From: Symbiobacterium sp040797425
Lineage (GTDB): Bacteria > Bacillota > Sulfobacillia > Symbiobacteriales > Symbiobacteriaceae
Reading direction: 5' to 3'
DNA length: 64,000 bases
Assembly: GCF_040797425.1 (NCBI RefSeq)
Contig: NZ_JBFNEH010000015.1
Coordinates: forward strand, 1-64,000
Position numbers and translations under genes: made by a program. The notes below the pieces were generated by a model, which did no database searches, had not been told where the DNA came from, and saw only the letters and a list, made by a program, of their open reading frames with translations. How positions within the stretch are numbered: the stretch's first letter is position 1; every line of letters begins with the position of its first letter. Positions 51,968-59,226 of this stretch are shown here, one piece after another.

Positions 51968-52766
51968 CGACCTGCACTTCCACTACACGCCCGGCGTGGA
52001 GGTGCTGCGGGGCATCAGCCTGACGATATCGCCCGGGGCGGTGGCCATCATCGGGCAGAACGGGGCGGGCAAGTCGACCTTCGTCCGGCTGCTCAACGGC
52101 CTGTTGAAACCAACCGCGGGCGAGGTGCTGGTGGACGGGGTCTCCACCCGCTCCACCACCGTGGCCACCATGGCCCGCAAGGTGGGGCTGGTCTTCCAGA
52201 ACCCCACCGACCAGCTGTTCAAGAGCCGGGTCCTGGACGAGGTGATGTTCGGCCCCCTCAACCTGGGGCTGAGCCAGGAGGAAGCCCGGCAGCGGGCCGA
52301 GGCCGCCCTCGAGCGGGTGGGCCTTACCGGCGCCGCAGACCACAACCCCTACGACCTGGGGCTCGCGGAGCGGAAGCTGGTCACCATCGCCAGCGTGCTG
52401 GCCATGGAGACGCCGGTGGTAATCCTCGACGAGCCTACCATCGCCCAGGACATGACGGGCGTGCGTCAGATCGGCGCGATCGTCACGTGGCTCAGGGACC
52501 AGGGGCGCACGGTGATCACCATCACCCACGACATGGACTTCGTCGCCCGCTACTTCGACCGGGTCCTGGTCTTCCAGGACGGGCAGGTGCTGGCCGACGG
52601 CCCCGCACAGGCGGTCTTCGCCCAGCCCGACCTGCTCCGGCGGGCCGGCCTCGAACCGCCGCAGATCACGGTGCTGGGGCGGGAGCTGGGCCTCCCCGAC
52701 CCGCCGCTCACCGTGGAGGCGTTCGTGGCACAGGTGCGGGACATGGCGAAGAACGGAGCGCAGTAG
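51948..52766 (+). CDS. ecfA2: ECF transporter ATPase EcfA (second)
   Basis: 272 residues from TTG 51948, six bases after GGAGGTG. Walker A is GQNGAGKST (about residue 38), the signature region is LGLAERKLV (about 138; an ECF-type variant of LSGGQ) and Walker B is VVILDEPTIAQD (about 157). The changed signature differs from the first ATPase, as expected for the A/A' pair. Last gene of the phosphorylase-ECF operon; two strong hairpins follow. Confidence 0.92.
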   Translation: MAEIRVNDLHFHYTPGVEVLRGISLTISPGAVAIIGQNGAGKSTFVRLLNGLLKPTAGEVLVDGVSTRSTTVATMARKVGLVFQNPTDQLFKSRVLDEVMFGPLNLGLSQEEARQRAEAALERVGLTGAADHNPYDLGLAERKLVTIASVLAMETPVVILDEPTIAQDMTGVRQIGAIVTWLRDQGRTVITITHDMDFVARYFDRVLVFQDGQVLADGPAQAVFAQPDLLRRAGLEPPQITVLGRELGLPDPPLTVEAFVAQVRDMAKNGAQ

Positions 52767-52768
52767 AA

Positions 52769-52808
52769 GGCAGCCGGGCGGACCGGACAGGTGATCCGCC
52801 CGGCTGCC
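52769..52808. terminator. Hairpin after the ECF operon
   Basis: Perfect fourteen-pair stem GGCAGCCGGGCGGA/TCCGCCCGGCTGCC with a twelve-base loop, two bases past the ATPase stop. No T-tract. Confidence 0.6.
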
Positions 52809-52837
52809 GCGTCTGGCGCGGGCTGCGCCGGTGCAGG

Positions 52838-52876
52838 ACGAAGCCGGGGCTGTGGATGACACAGCCCCGGCTTCGT
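52838..52876. terminator. Long perfect hairpin between ECF and hpd operons
   Basis: Seventeen perfect pairs (52838-52854 with 52860-52876) around GATGA. It lies between converging operons, 20 bases past the activase stop. It probably stops or protects both transcripts; T-tracts are lacking. Confidence 0.65.
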
Positions 52877-52896
52877 GTGCCCGGTCCGGCCGCCCG

Positions 52897-53847
52897 TCAG
52901 AACGGAGTATGGGATCCGATGTAACAGGCGATGCCGCGGTCCATGAACAGCCGCTGCAGCGGCACCAGGTGCTCGAGGGGCAGCGAATCCACGTCCTTGT
53001 ACTCGTAGACCTTGCCCAGCTGCGTGTACTTGGAGTCGCCCATGCGGTGGAACGGCAGCAGGTTGATCTCCGTCAGGCCGACGTCGCGCATGAAGTCGGC
53101 CGTGGCCTCCATGTTCTCCATGTCGTCGTTGAAGCCGGGGATCACCGGGATGCGCAGCACCAGCCGTCCTCCCCAGGAGGAGGCCGCCAGGGCCCGGATG
53201 TTCGTCAGGATCTGCTCGTTGGAGACCTGCGTGCCGGCCTTGTGCTTCCCAGGGTCCATGTGCTTTACATCGATGAAGGCGAAGTTCACGTACTTGAACG
53301 CCTGCAACAGGTGATCCGTATCGACGCAGGCACTGGTCTCGACTGCCGTGTGCACGTAACCCTCCTGGCAGCGCTTGAGCATCGCGACGATGAACTCCCG
53401 CTGCAAGAGCGGCTCGCCGCCGGAGAAGGTGACGCCGCCGTCTCCGCCCCAGTACTGCCGATCCCGGTCGATGATGCGCCAGAGCTCCTGGACCGTCATC
53501 TCCCGGCCGGCGACGCCCAGCGCACCCCACAGGCAGGCCTGGGCGCAGTTGAAGGTCGTGCAGGTGCGGCACTTCGCGCGGTCGATCTCCAGCTGCCCCT
53601 CTGTGTGGCCGGACGAAGTGATGGCACCCTGGGGACACGCCTTGATGCACTGGGTGCACCCGTTGGCCACGTGCTTGCACTTGGCGTCGCGGAACAACAG
53701 CTGCTTCCGCGGCTCCATTCCTTCCGGGTTGGCACACCAGGCGCAGCGCAGCGGACAGCCACTCAGGAACACCAGCGTTCGACAGCCGGGACCGTCGTGT
53801 ACAGAGTAACCTTGAATGTCGAATACCAGCCCCGTTACCTGGCGCAT
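52897..53847 (-). CDS. hpdA: Glycyl-radical enzyme activase (4-hydroxyphenylacetate decarboxylase type)
   Basis: 316-residue radical-SAM enzyme that installs the glycyl radical on the decarboxylase. The radical-SAM motif CPLRCAWC lies at residues 31-38. A ferredoxin-like insert carries two further Cys clusters (CTQCIKACP and CRTCTTFNCAQAC) of the kind found in decarboxylase and dehydratase activases but not in the pyruvate formate-lyase activase. SGGEP follows at about 143. I start it at ATG 53847, seven bases after GGGGG; GTG 53850 is adjacent. Last gene of the operon, 25 bases after the transporter gene. Confidence 0.9.
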   Translation of the reverse strand: MRQVTGLVFDIQGYSVHDGPGCRTLVFLSGCPLRCAWCANPEGMEPRKQLLFRDAKCKHVANGCTQCIKACPQGAITSSGHTEGQLEIDRAKCRTCTTFNCAQACLWGALGVAGREMTVQELWRIIDRDRQYWGGDGGVTFSGGEPLLQREFIVAMLKRCQEGYVHTAVETSACVDTDHLLQAFKYVNFAFIDVKHMDPGKHKAGTQVSNEQILTNIRALAASSWGGRLVLRIPVIPGFNDDMENMEATADFMRDVGLTEINLLPFHRMGDSKYTQLGKVYEYKDVDSLPLEHLVPLQRLFMDRGIACYIGSHTPF

Positions 53848-53874
53848 CACATCACCCCCGCGTTGGCGAGACCC

Positions 53875-55182
53875 CTAACCGATATCCGGAACCTCCTGCA
53901 CAGCCTGCTCCCGCTCGGCGGCCATCGGCAGGATCAGGGCGGCCACCGCGGAAACCACGTAGGAGCCCAGGGCGAACAGGATGGAGTTCATGTAGCTGCC
54001 GGAGATGTCGTAGAGGAAGCCGCCCATGAAGCTGCCCACCGCCGGGCCGATGCCCATGACGATGAGGGTGCCGAGGCCCCAGATCTTGCCCATGGACTTG
54101 TTGCCGTACACGGCGCCCACGTAACCGGCCACGCCGCCGGGCTCGATCGCCCAGTAGATGGCGAACAGGATGCAGGAGATGACGGCCAGGGCCATGGAGC
54201 GGCCGGAGCCCATGAGCAGCAGGCAGGCCAGGATGCCCATCGCCGGCGCGAAAATCAGCATGTTCTTGCGGGCCCTGATCTCGTCGCCCACCCGCGAGAC
54301 GAGCTTGTCGGCGACGATGCCCATGACCGGCATGGTCACGATGCCGGCCAGGCCGATGGCCACGTACAGGTTGGTGGCCATGTTGGCGTCGTAGCCGGCG
54401 TCGATGGTCCAGAAGCTCACGATCTGGCTCCAGATCAGGAACTCGGCGAGCATCGAGCTGAGGAACGCAATGATGGCGCCCCAGATCGGGAACGTGCTGA
54501 AAGCCTCCTTGATGGTCCAGAGGCGCTGGTTCCGGGCGGCCGCCGCGGCGTCGCTCTTCCCGAGGCCGAAGGGCTTGCCGCCGTAATCGGCCGGGTTTCG
54601 GCGGGCCAGGAAGCCGGCGATGACCAGCGCCACGAACACCACGGCAGCCAGGTAGACCATGGCCGCGCGCCAGTCGGTGGTCTTGAGCACGTTCTTGACG
54701 ATCTGGCTCAGCACCACCTGCGCCAGCGGGGCGCCGGCGAAGGCGATGCCCCACATGGTGGCGTACGTCTGGCCAACGTACCACTTGCGCACGGAGACGG
54801 TGGACGAGACCCACAGCATGCCCGTGCCGACGCCGGCGAACAGGGCGTAGACCGCCAGGTACGCATAGTAGCTCTGCACCCGGGAGGTCAGCAGGAAGCC
54901 CAGGGCGCAGAAAACGGCACCGGTCCAATAGGCCGGGCGGGTGCCCCAGCGGTCAACGACCATGCCGCTGAAGAAGGCCGTGACCGCGTAGACCGTCATC
55001 ATCAGCGAGTAGCCCAGCGACGTCTGTGCGGTCGTCCAGCCGGTGGACTCCCGCATGGGGCCCAGGAGCACGGAGAAGGTGGAACGGAAGCCAAAGAGGC
55101 AGAAGAGCGCCAGGAAAGCGGCCGCCACAACCATGTACCCGGTGCGCCGGAGTTCCTGTTCGGTGGAAACCTTCGTTCCCAC
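53875..55182 (-). CDS. MFS transporter linked to the arylacetate decarboxylase
   Basis: 435 residues, twelve predicted membrane helices. The MFS loop motif is seen in a form GMVVDRWGTRPAYW (about residue 70). The overall build resembles the oxalate/formate antiporter and monocarboxylate porter groups. GTG at 55182 follows GAGGAGG. It lies between the small subunit and activase genes, so it most likely imports the aryl acetate substrate or exports the product. Carriers of this family are also seen next to related decarboxylases. Confidence 0.88.
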   Translation of the reverse strand: MGTKVSTEQELRRTGYMVVAAAFLALFCLFGFRSTFSVLLGPMRESTGWTTAQTSLGYSLMMTVYAVTAFFSGMVVDRWGTRPAYWTGAVFCALGFLLTSRVQSYYAYLAVYALFAGVGTGMLWVSSTVSVRKWYVGQTYATMWGIAFAGAPLAQVVLSQIVKNVLKTTDWRAAMVYLAAVVFVALVIAGFLARRNPADYGGKPFGLGKSDAAAAARNQRLWTIKEAFSTFPIWGAIIAFLSSMLAEFLIWSQIVSFWTIDAGYDANMATNLYVAIGLAGIVTMPVMGIVADKLVSRVGDEIRARKNMLIFAPAMGILACLLLMGSGRSMALAVISCILFAIYWAIEPGGVAGYVGAVYGNKSMGKIWGLGTLIVMGIGPAVGSFMGGFLYDISGSYMNSILFALGSYVVSAVAALILPMAAEREQAVQEVPDIG

Positions 55183-55208
55183 GGGATATCCTCCTCTCCA
55201 AAACGGTG

Positions 55209-55250
55209 AGCCCCGCCGGGCCCGCCGCGTCGCGGCCCCGGCGGGGCTCG
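55209..55250 (-). terminator. Hairpin between hpdC and the transporter gene
   Basis: GAGCCCCGCCGGG/CCCGGCGGGGCTC, thirteen perfect pairs, nine bases past the hpdC stop; on the minus strand ACCGTTTTGG follows. Probably a leaky terminator or stability element that keeps enzyme subunits in excess over carrier and activase. Confidence 0.65.
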
Positions 55251-55258
55251 TTTCCCCT

Positions 55259-55516
55259 CTACTTGCGGGTGTACCAGGTGCAAGCGGTCGCCATCAGTTC
55301 CGGATAGGTCCAGTGCTCCTCCTTCTCCGCCCGGCAGACACCGAGGTTCTCCTCCTCGCCGGGGGCGTAGCAGGCGCAGTTCCGGCACTTCGGCCGCTCG
55401 TTGAAGTGCTCGCACACGTCGGTGTCGATCAGGATCAACTGGCCGAGACGGCGGCAGATGCCCTTGTTCACGTCCACCGTGGCGAAGTTCCAGCAGTCGT
55501 TGTGCTTGAATGCCAT
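55259..55516 (-). CDS. hpdC: 4-hydroxyphenylacetate decarboxylase small subunit
   Basis: 85 residues, the exact length of the known small subunit. Ligand positions read His5, Cys8, Cys21, Cys35 for one cluster and Cys44, Cys47, Cys61, Cys79 for the second, which reproduces the spacing of the two [4Fe-4S] sites in the characterised Clostridium difficile subunit as I remember it (His3/Cys6/Cys19/Cys36 and Cys43/Cys46/Cys60/Cys78). The subunit forms a hetero-complex with the glycyl-radical subunit and is the mark that separates this enzyme from most other glycyl-radical enzymes. ATG at 55516, six bases after the hpdB stop. Confidence 0.9.
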   Translation of the reverse strand: MAFKHNDCWNFATVDVNKGICRRLGQLILIDTDVCEHFNERPKCRNCACYAPGEEENLGVCRAEKEEHWTYPELMATACTWYTRK

Positions 55517-55522
55517 CTCAAA

Positions 55523-58240
55523 TCACACCCTTTCGTACTCGGTGCGGGCGATGACCTCGTCCTGGATCGCCTTGCCGATCTCGACCCAGTACTGCGTGAA
55601 GCCGGCCACACGGACCATCAGGTCACGGTGCTCTTCCGGATTCTCCTGCGCCTGGCGCAGCACACGGGAGTCGACGATGTTGTACTGGATGTGGAAGCCG
55701 CCCTTGCGCATGTAGGCCCGGGTCAGGTCAAGCAGCTTGCGGGCGCCCTCCAGGCCCTTGACGGCCGTCGGGTGGACCTTCATGTTCAGCTGCGAGTTCT
55801 GGGACTCGGCGTGGTTCCAGACCGTCGCCGAGTTGAACACGGCGTACGGGCCGTTGACGTCGGTGCCCGGGTACGGCGACATCGAGCCGTCGGCGTAGGT
55901 GGTGCCCGCCAGGCGACCGTCCGCCGTGGCCAGGGTGGCCGCGCCCTGCGGGGCGTGCGTCGAGACGGAGATCTGGCAGACATACAGCGGCCGGGCGTAC
56001 AGGGACTCGTACTTGTGGGTGACCTCGCAGACGTACTCCTCGTAAGCCTTCAGGATGGAGTCGACATACGGATCGTCGTTGCCCATCTTCGGAGCCATGA
56101 GGCAGTCGCCGTGGATGTCGTCGTAGACCTGGCCGCCCTCGCGCTTCTCCTGCTGCAGCAGCGAGTAGGAGCCGATCTCCTCGGCCGTCTTGAAGCCGAA
56201 GTTGTTCAGGATGGCGTCCTTCATCTGCTCGAGGGTGTACTTCTTGTCGTCGAAGACCAGCTTCTTGATGGCCGCCAGCGAGTTGATGAAGTTGGCGGTG
56301 CCGCAGGTCTCCACGTTGTAGGTGGCCATGAAGCGATAGCCGCCGTTGCCGATGTGGAGGCCCCGATCCAGGCAATCCGGCTTCAGGATGGAGTGCCAGA
56401 TGGCCATGTTGTTCTTCCGCCAGATGTCGTGCTGGATGTTGTTGCACTTGTTCAGGACATCGACGGCCTTCTCGAAGTAGTCCTTGAAGATCTCAACCAG
56501 CGTCTCGTAGCTGTCGATCTCCCGGTTGTGCGGCTCGAAGACCTGCTCGCCAGTGCGCATGTCCTTGCCGTTGAAGAGCACGCACTCCAGGATCTTCGGC
56601 AGCGCCAGGAAGTGGACGCCGACCGAGGTGGGCGTGCCGGAGCCGCCCGGGATCCAGTAGGTCTTGCCCCGCAGGGTGAGCGGCTTCCAGGAGCCGGGCG
56701 ACGACTCGAGGCAGCCGCCGATGGCCCAGGCCCGGGCTTCCTCGGGGGTCATTCCCTCGGCGCCGTACTGGTTCAGCATGAACTCCATGCCGACCCGGTT
56801 GTTCATCCAGGCCGGGTAGCCGGTGCCGGTCTTCACGCACTCGATCGCCTTCAGGAGGAACTCCTCTGGCAGCTTCTCGTCGTAGAGGATCGACAGGGTC
56901 GGCTGCGGGCAGGCACAGGTGATGCCGGCCTCGAGGATCAGCATCTCCAGCCGGTTGGCAGCCGGCAGGCCATCCTTGGTCAGGCCGCCCAGGGAGACGT
57001 TGTTGAAGGTGTTGCCGGAGAGCACGCCGCCCACGACGCCCGCGGAGGCGAACACGTCGATGCAGGTGAACTTCACGCGGTGGCACTCGAGCAGCTCCAG
57101 AACCTCTTCCTCGGTGATGCGGCCGGCTTCGATGTCCTGCTCGAAGTACGGATAGAGCACCTGGCCGATGCGGCCCGGCGAGAGGCCCGAGATGGCGTCC
57201 TCGTTCAGCACGCCGATGTGGATGGTGTACTGCATCTGCAGCGCCTGACGGAAGGTCTCAGGCGGCTTGTGCGCGATGTGCTCGAGGACCTCGGCGATCT
57301 CCTCGTACTCCTTCTTCTGCACGGGCTCTTCCGTGACGGACGCCAGGCGCCGGGCTTCCTTGGCGTAGTTGAGGATCCAGGTCTGGATGCCCTCCAGCAC
57401 CAGCTTGGCGGCCTGGTAGAAGTACAGCCGGTCCATGCCGCTCACGAGGTCGCCACCGGCCTCGCCGGCCACCTCGCCCGCCTTCTCCTCGCACATCCGG
57501 ATCAGGCCGTCCAGACCGTACTGCAGCGGGTAGTAGTAGTTGGTGACCTCACGGCCCTGCGGCAGGGTGAAGCCGGACTCGAACATGCAGATGACCGACC
57601 GCATCAGCGCGGTCTTGAAGGCGTAGCCCGGAACCAGGGCCTCGTACTTGGCGGACTCGTCCTCGACGGACTTGCCGACCCACCAGCGGGCGGTCTTCAG
57701 CAGCGCCGGAACCTCTTCCTGACGGATGCCGAACTTACCGGCCAGCGAGACGACCTTGCCGAAGGACTTGACCACGTTGCCGCCGCCCTGGCCCCACTTG
57801 ACCAGTTCGTCGGCGGAGGTGGAGCCGCGCTGCTTGGCGTCCTCATACAGCTCGTCGCCCTTCGCCATGTAGTAGCCCTCAGAGAGCCACGGCATGGGGA
57901 AGGAACCACGGTAGTAGTGGGTCTTGCCCATGACCAGCTTCTCGCCGGGGAAGATCATCGGGGTCAGGTGCGAGTAAGCGGCCTTCAGGGCCTTGGCCCG
58001 GCGGATGATGGGAACGTCGTGGATGTTGTCGGCATACGTCCGGGTGTACCAGTAGGGGAACTCCATGTTGGCACTGGACAGGGTCTGGTAGTACAGGTCG
58101 CGGAGCTTCTTGGCACGCGGAGTGGGCTCCTTCTGGACCTCGCGGTCCACCATGTCTGCGGGCGGCTCGCCGCCGTACCGCTGTTCGAGCGAGATGCCCT
58201 TTTGCTGCAGAATCTCAGCCAGAGTCGCAGTCTTTGCCAT
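55523..58240 (-). CDS. hpdB: 4-hydroxyphenylacetate decarboxylase glycyl-radical subunit
   Basis: 905 residues from ATG 58240 (known enzymes about 900). It decarboxylates an aryl acetate, in the known case 4-hydroxyphenylacetate to p-cresol, by radical chemistry without oxygen. Active-site residues found: Cys510 and Glu512 in GGCLESSPG, His543 in TSVGVHF, Glu644 in YNVETCG and the radical Gly880 in RVAGFTQYW. All five lie exactly seven positions after Cys503, Glu505, His536, Glu637 and Gly873 of the characterised enzyme (numbers from memory). This favours 4-hydroxyphenylacetate over phenylacetate or indoleacetate. First gene of the operon; the ribosome-binding site AAGGGGG is 12 bases from the start. 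Confidence 0.9.
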   Translation of the reverse strand: MAKTATLAEILQQKGISLEQRYGGEPPADMVDREVQKEPTPRAKKLRDLYYQTLSSANMEFPYWYTRTYADNIHDVPIIRRAKALKAAYSHLTPMIFPGEKLVMGKTHYYRGSFPMPWLSEGYYMAKGDELYEDAKQRGSTSADELVKWGQGGGNVVKSFGKVVSLAGKFGIRQEEVPALLKTARWWVGKSVEDESAKYEALVPGYAFKTALMRSVICMFESGFTLPQGREVTNYYYPLQYGLDGLIRMCEEKAGEVAGEAGGDLVSGMDRLYFYQAAKLVLEGIQTWILNYAKEARRLASVTEEPVQKKEYEEIAEVLEHIAHKPPETFRQALQMQYTIHIGVLNEDAISGLSPGRIGQVLYPYFEQDIEAGRITEEEVLELLECHRVKFTCIDVFASAGVVGGVLSGNTFNNVSLGGLTKDGLPAANRLEMLILEAGITCACPQPTLSILYDEKLPEEFLLKAIECVKTGTGYPAWMNNRVGMEFMLNQYGAEGMTPEEARAWAIGGCLESSPGSWKPLTLRGKTYWIPGGSGTPTSVGVHFLALPKILECVLFNGKDMRTGEQVFEPHNREIDSYETLVEIFKDYFEKAVDVLNKCNNIQHDIWRKNNMAIWHSILKPDCLDRGLHIGNGGYRFMATYNVETCGTANFINSLAAIKKLVFDDKKYTLEQMKDAILNNFGFKTAEEIGSYSLLQQEKREGGQVYDDIHGDCLMAPKMGNDDPYVDSILKAYEEYVCEVTHKYESLYARPLYVCQISVSTHAPQGAATLATADGRLAGTTYADGSMSPYPGTDVNGPYAVFNSATVWNHAESQNSQLNMKVHPTAVKGLEGARKLLDLTRAYMRKGGFHIQYNIVDSRVLRQAQENPEEHRDLMVRVAGFTQYWVEIGKAIQDEVIARTEYERV

Positions 58241-58504
58241 CGAGCTCGTATACCCCCTTCGTACCTGCACGTGTTGGCCTTGACGTTCCTTCGTCCGCCA
58301 CTCCGAGCGTACCAATACGAACCCCCCGGCCACATCGGCAGGGGGGGTTAGCACCGGTATGAACTTCGGGAGTGCGCCATGCCGCGGGTCGTCCCATTGG
58401 CGCAAAGGACTAGGCCTCCTGTCCTGGTTTCGTACTGTTGGCCTAAGCCTGCGGTCCTGGCGCAGGGGGACATGTTATACTGTTCACAAAGGGAGGGGAG
58501 GCCC
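58241..58504. promoter_or_regulatory. Divergent control region between hpd operon and PocR/LuxR regulator
   Basis: 264 bases. TATACT at about 58477-58482 looks like the -10 box of the regulator gene but has no good -35 box, as in activator-dependent promoters. TGGCGCA occurs twice in direct orientation (58398-58404 and 58458-58464) and GTCCTGG also twice (about 58421 and 58454). These are candidate binding sites; I could not define the hpdB promoter. Confidence 0.45.
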
Positions 58505-59206
58505 GTGCCATCCGAACAGGAAATCCGCTGGCTGACGCTCCTGCAACGCACGCAGAATCAGCTGTCCCGGCTTCATGGGTTCTCCCTGGTGGTCCTGGAT
58601 CCCGACTGCAACGAGGTTACCGTTCCTTCAGGCCTCCCGCCGGCGTGTGCGGCAGCCGACCCCACCCGCTCCAGCGCCTGCTGGAACCTCAGGCGGGAGG
58701 CCGTGGCGCGCATACAGAGAACGCGCCAGACCGTAAGCCTCCCCTGTCCCCGCGGCCGCTGCTGCTTCGTAAGCCCGCTGGGCGTGGACCCCGACGACTT
58801 CGAGACCCCCGTCGTCTACTTTGTGGCCGGAAGCGGCCCCGCCCAGGCGGCGGGCAGCGTGCGGCTCATCCAGGATCTCTTCCGGCTGGTCCGGCCCCCG
58901 GCCGCGCCCGGACCGGGCCCGGGCGCCCGGCCGGAGGACGCCTCCCCGGCTGCAACGCCCAGGGCGGCGGAAGGCGAGGCCGGCCTGCTCACCGAACGGG
59001 AGCGGGAGATCCTGGCCCTGATCGGGGCGGGGCTCACCAACCGGGAGATCGCCTCGCAGCTCTATATCTCCCAGTCCACCGTCAAGACCCACATCACCCA
59101 CCTGCTCATGAAACTCGGGCTCAACAACCGCACGGAAGCGGCCCTCTACGCCGTGCGCGAGTCGATCTGCCCCCGGACGAGCGGGTCGCGCAAATCACCG
59201 CTGTAG
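58505..59206 (+). CDS. PocR-like sensor domain fused to a LuxR-type DNA-binding domain
   Basis: 233 residues from GTG 58505, preceded by GGGAGGGGAGG. Residues about 10-120 resemble the PocR ligand-binding domain (LHGFSLVVLDPDCNEVT, then a Cys-containing middle and PVVYFVAG), linked to sensing of small hydrocarbon-type molecules. A Pro/Gly-rich linker follows, then a LuxR HTH (LTEREREILALIGAGLTN..., about 165-225). It lies divergently next to hpdB, so it is the likely regulator of the decarboxylase operon, perhaps sensing the aryl acetate or the cresol. The receiver domain is absent. Confidence 0.82.
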   Translation: MPSEQEIRWLTLLQRTQNQLSRLHGFSLVVLDPDCNEVTVPSGLPPACAAADPTRSSACWNLRREAVARIQRTRQTVSLPCPRGRCCFVSPLGVDPDDFETPVVYFVAGSGPAQAAGSVRLIQDLFRLVRPPAAPGPGPGARPEDASPAATPRAAEGEAGLLTEREREILALIGAGLTNREIASQLYISQSTVKTHITHLLMKLGLNNRTEAALYAVRESICPRTSGSRKSPL

Positions 59207-59226
59207 CTTCTGGGAAAGGCGATTGC

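Noticed and set aside
55043..58351. Plus-strand open frame of about 1,100 codons opposite hpdB
   Set aside because: It lies antisense to a gene with matched catalytic residues, has low-complexity composition and no ribosome-binding site. High GC opens antisense frames of this kind throughout the window (also 632-2455, 2443-4932, 9010-11313, 18384-19889).
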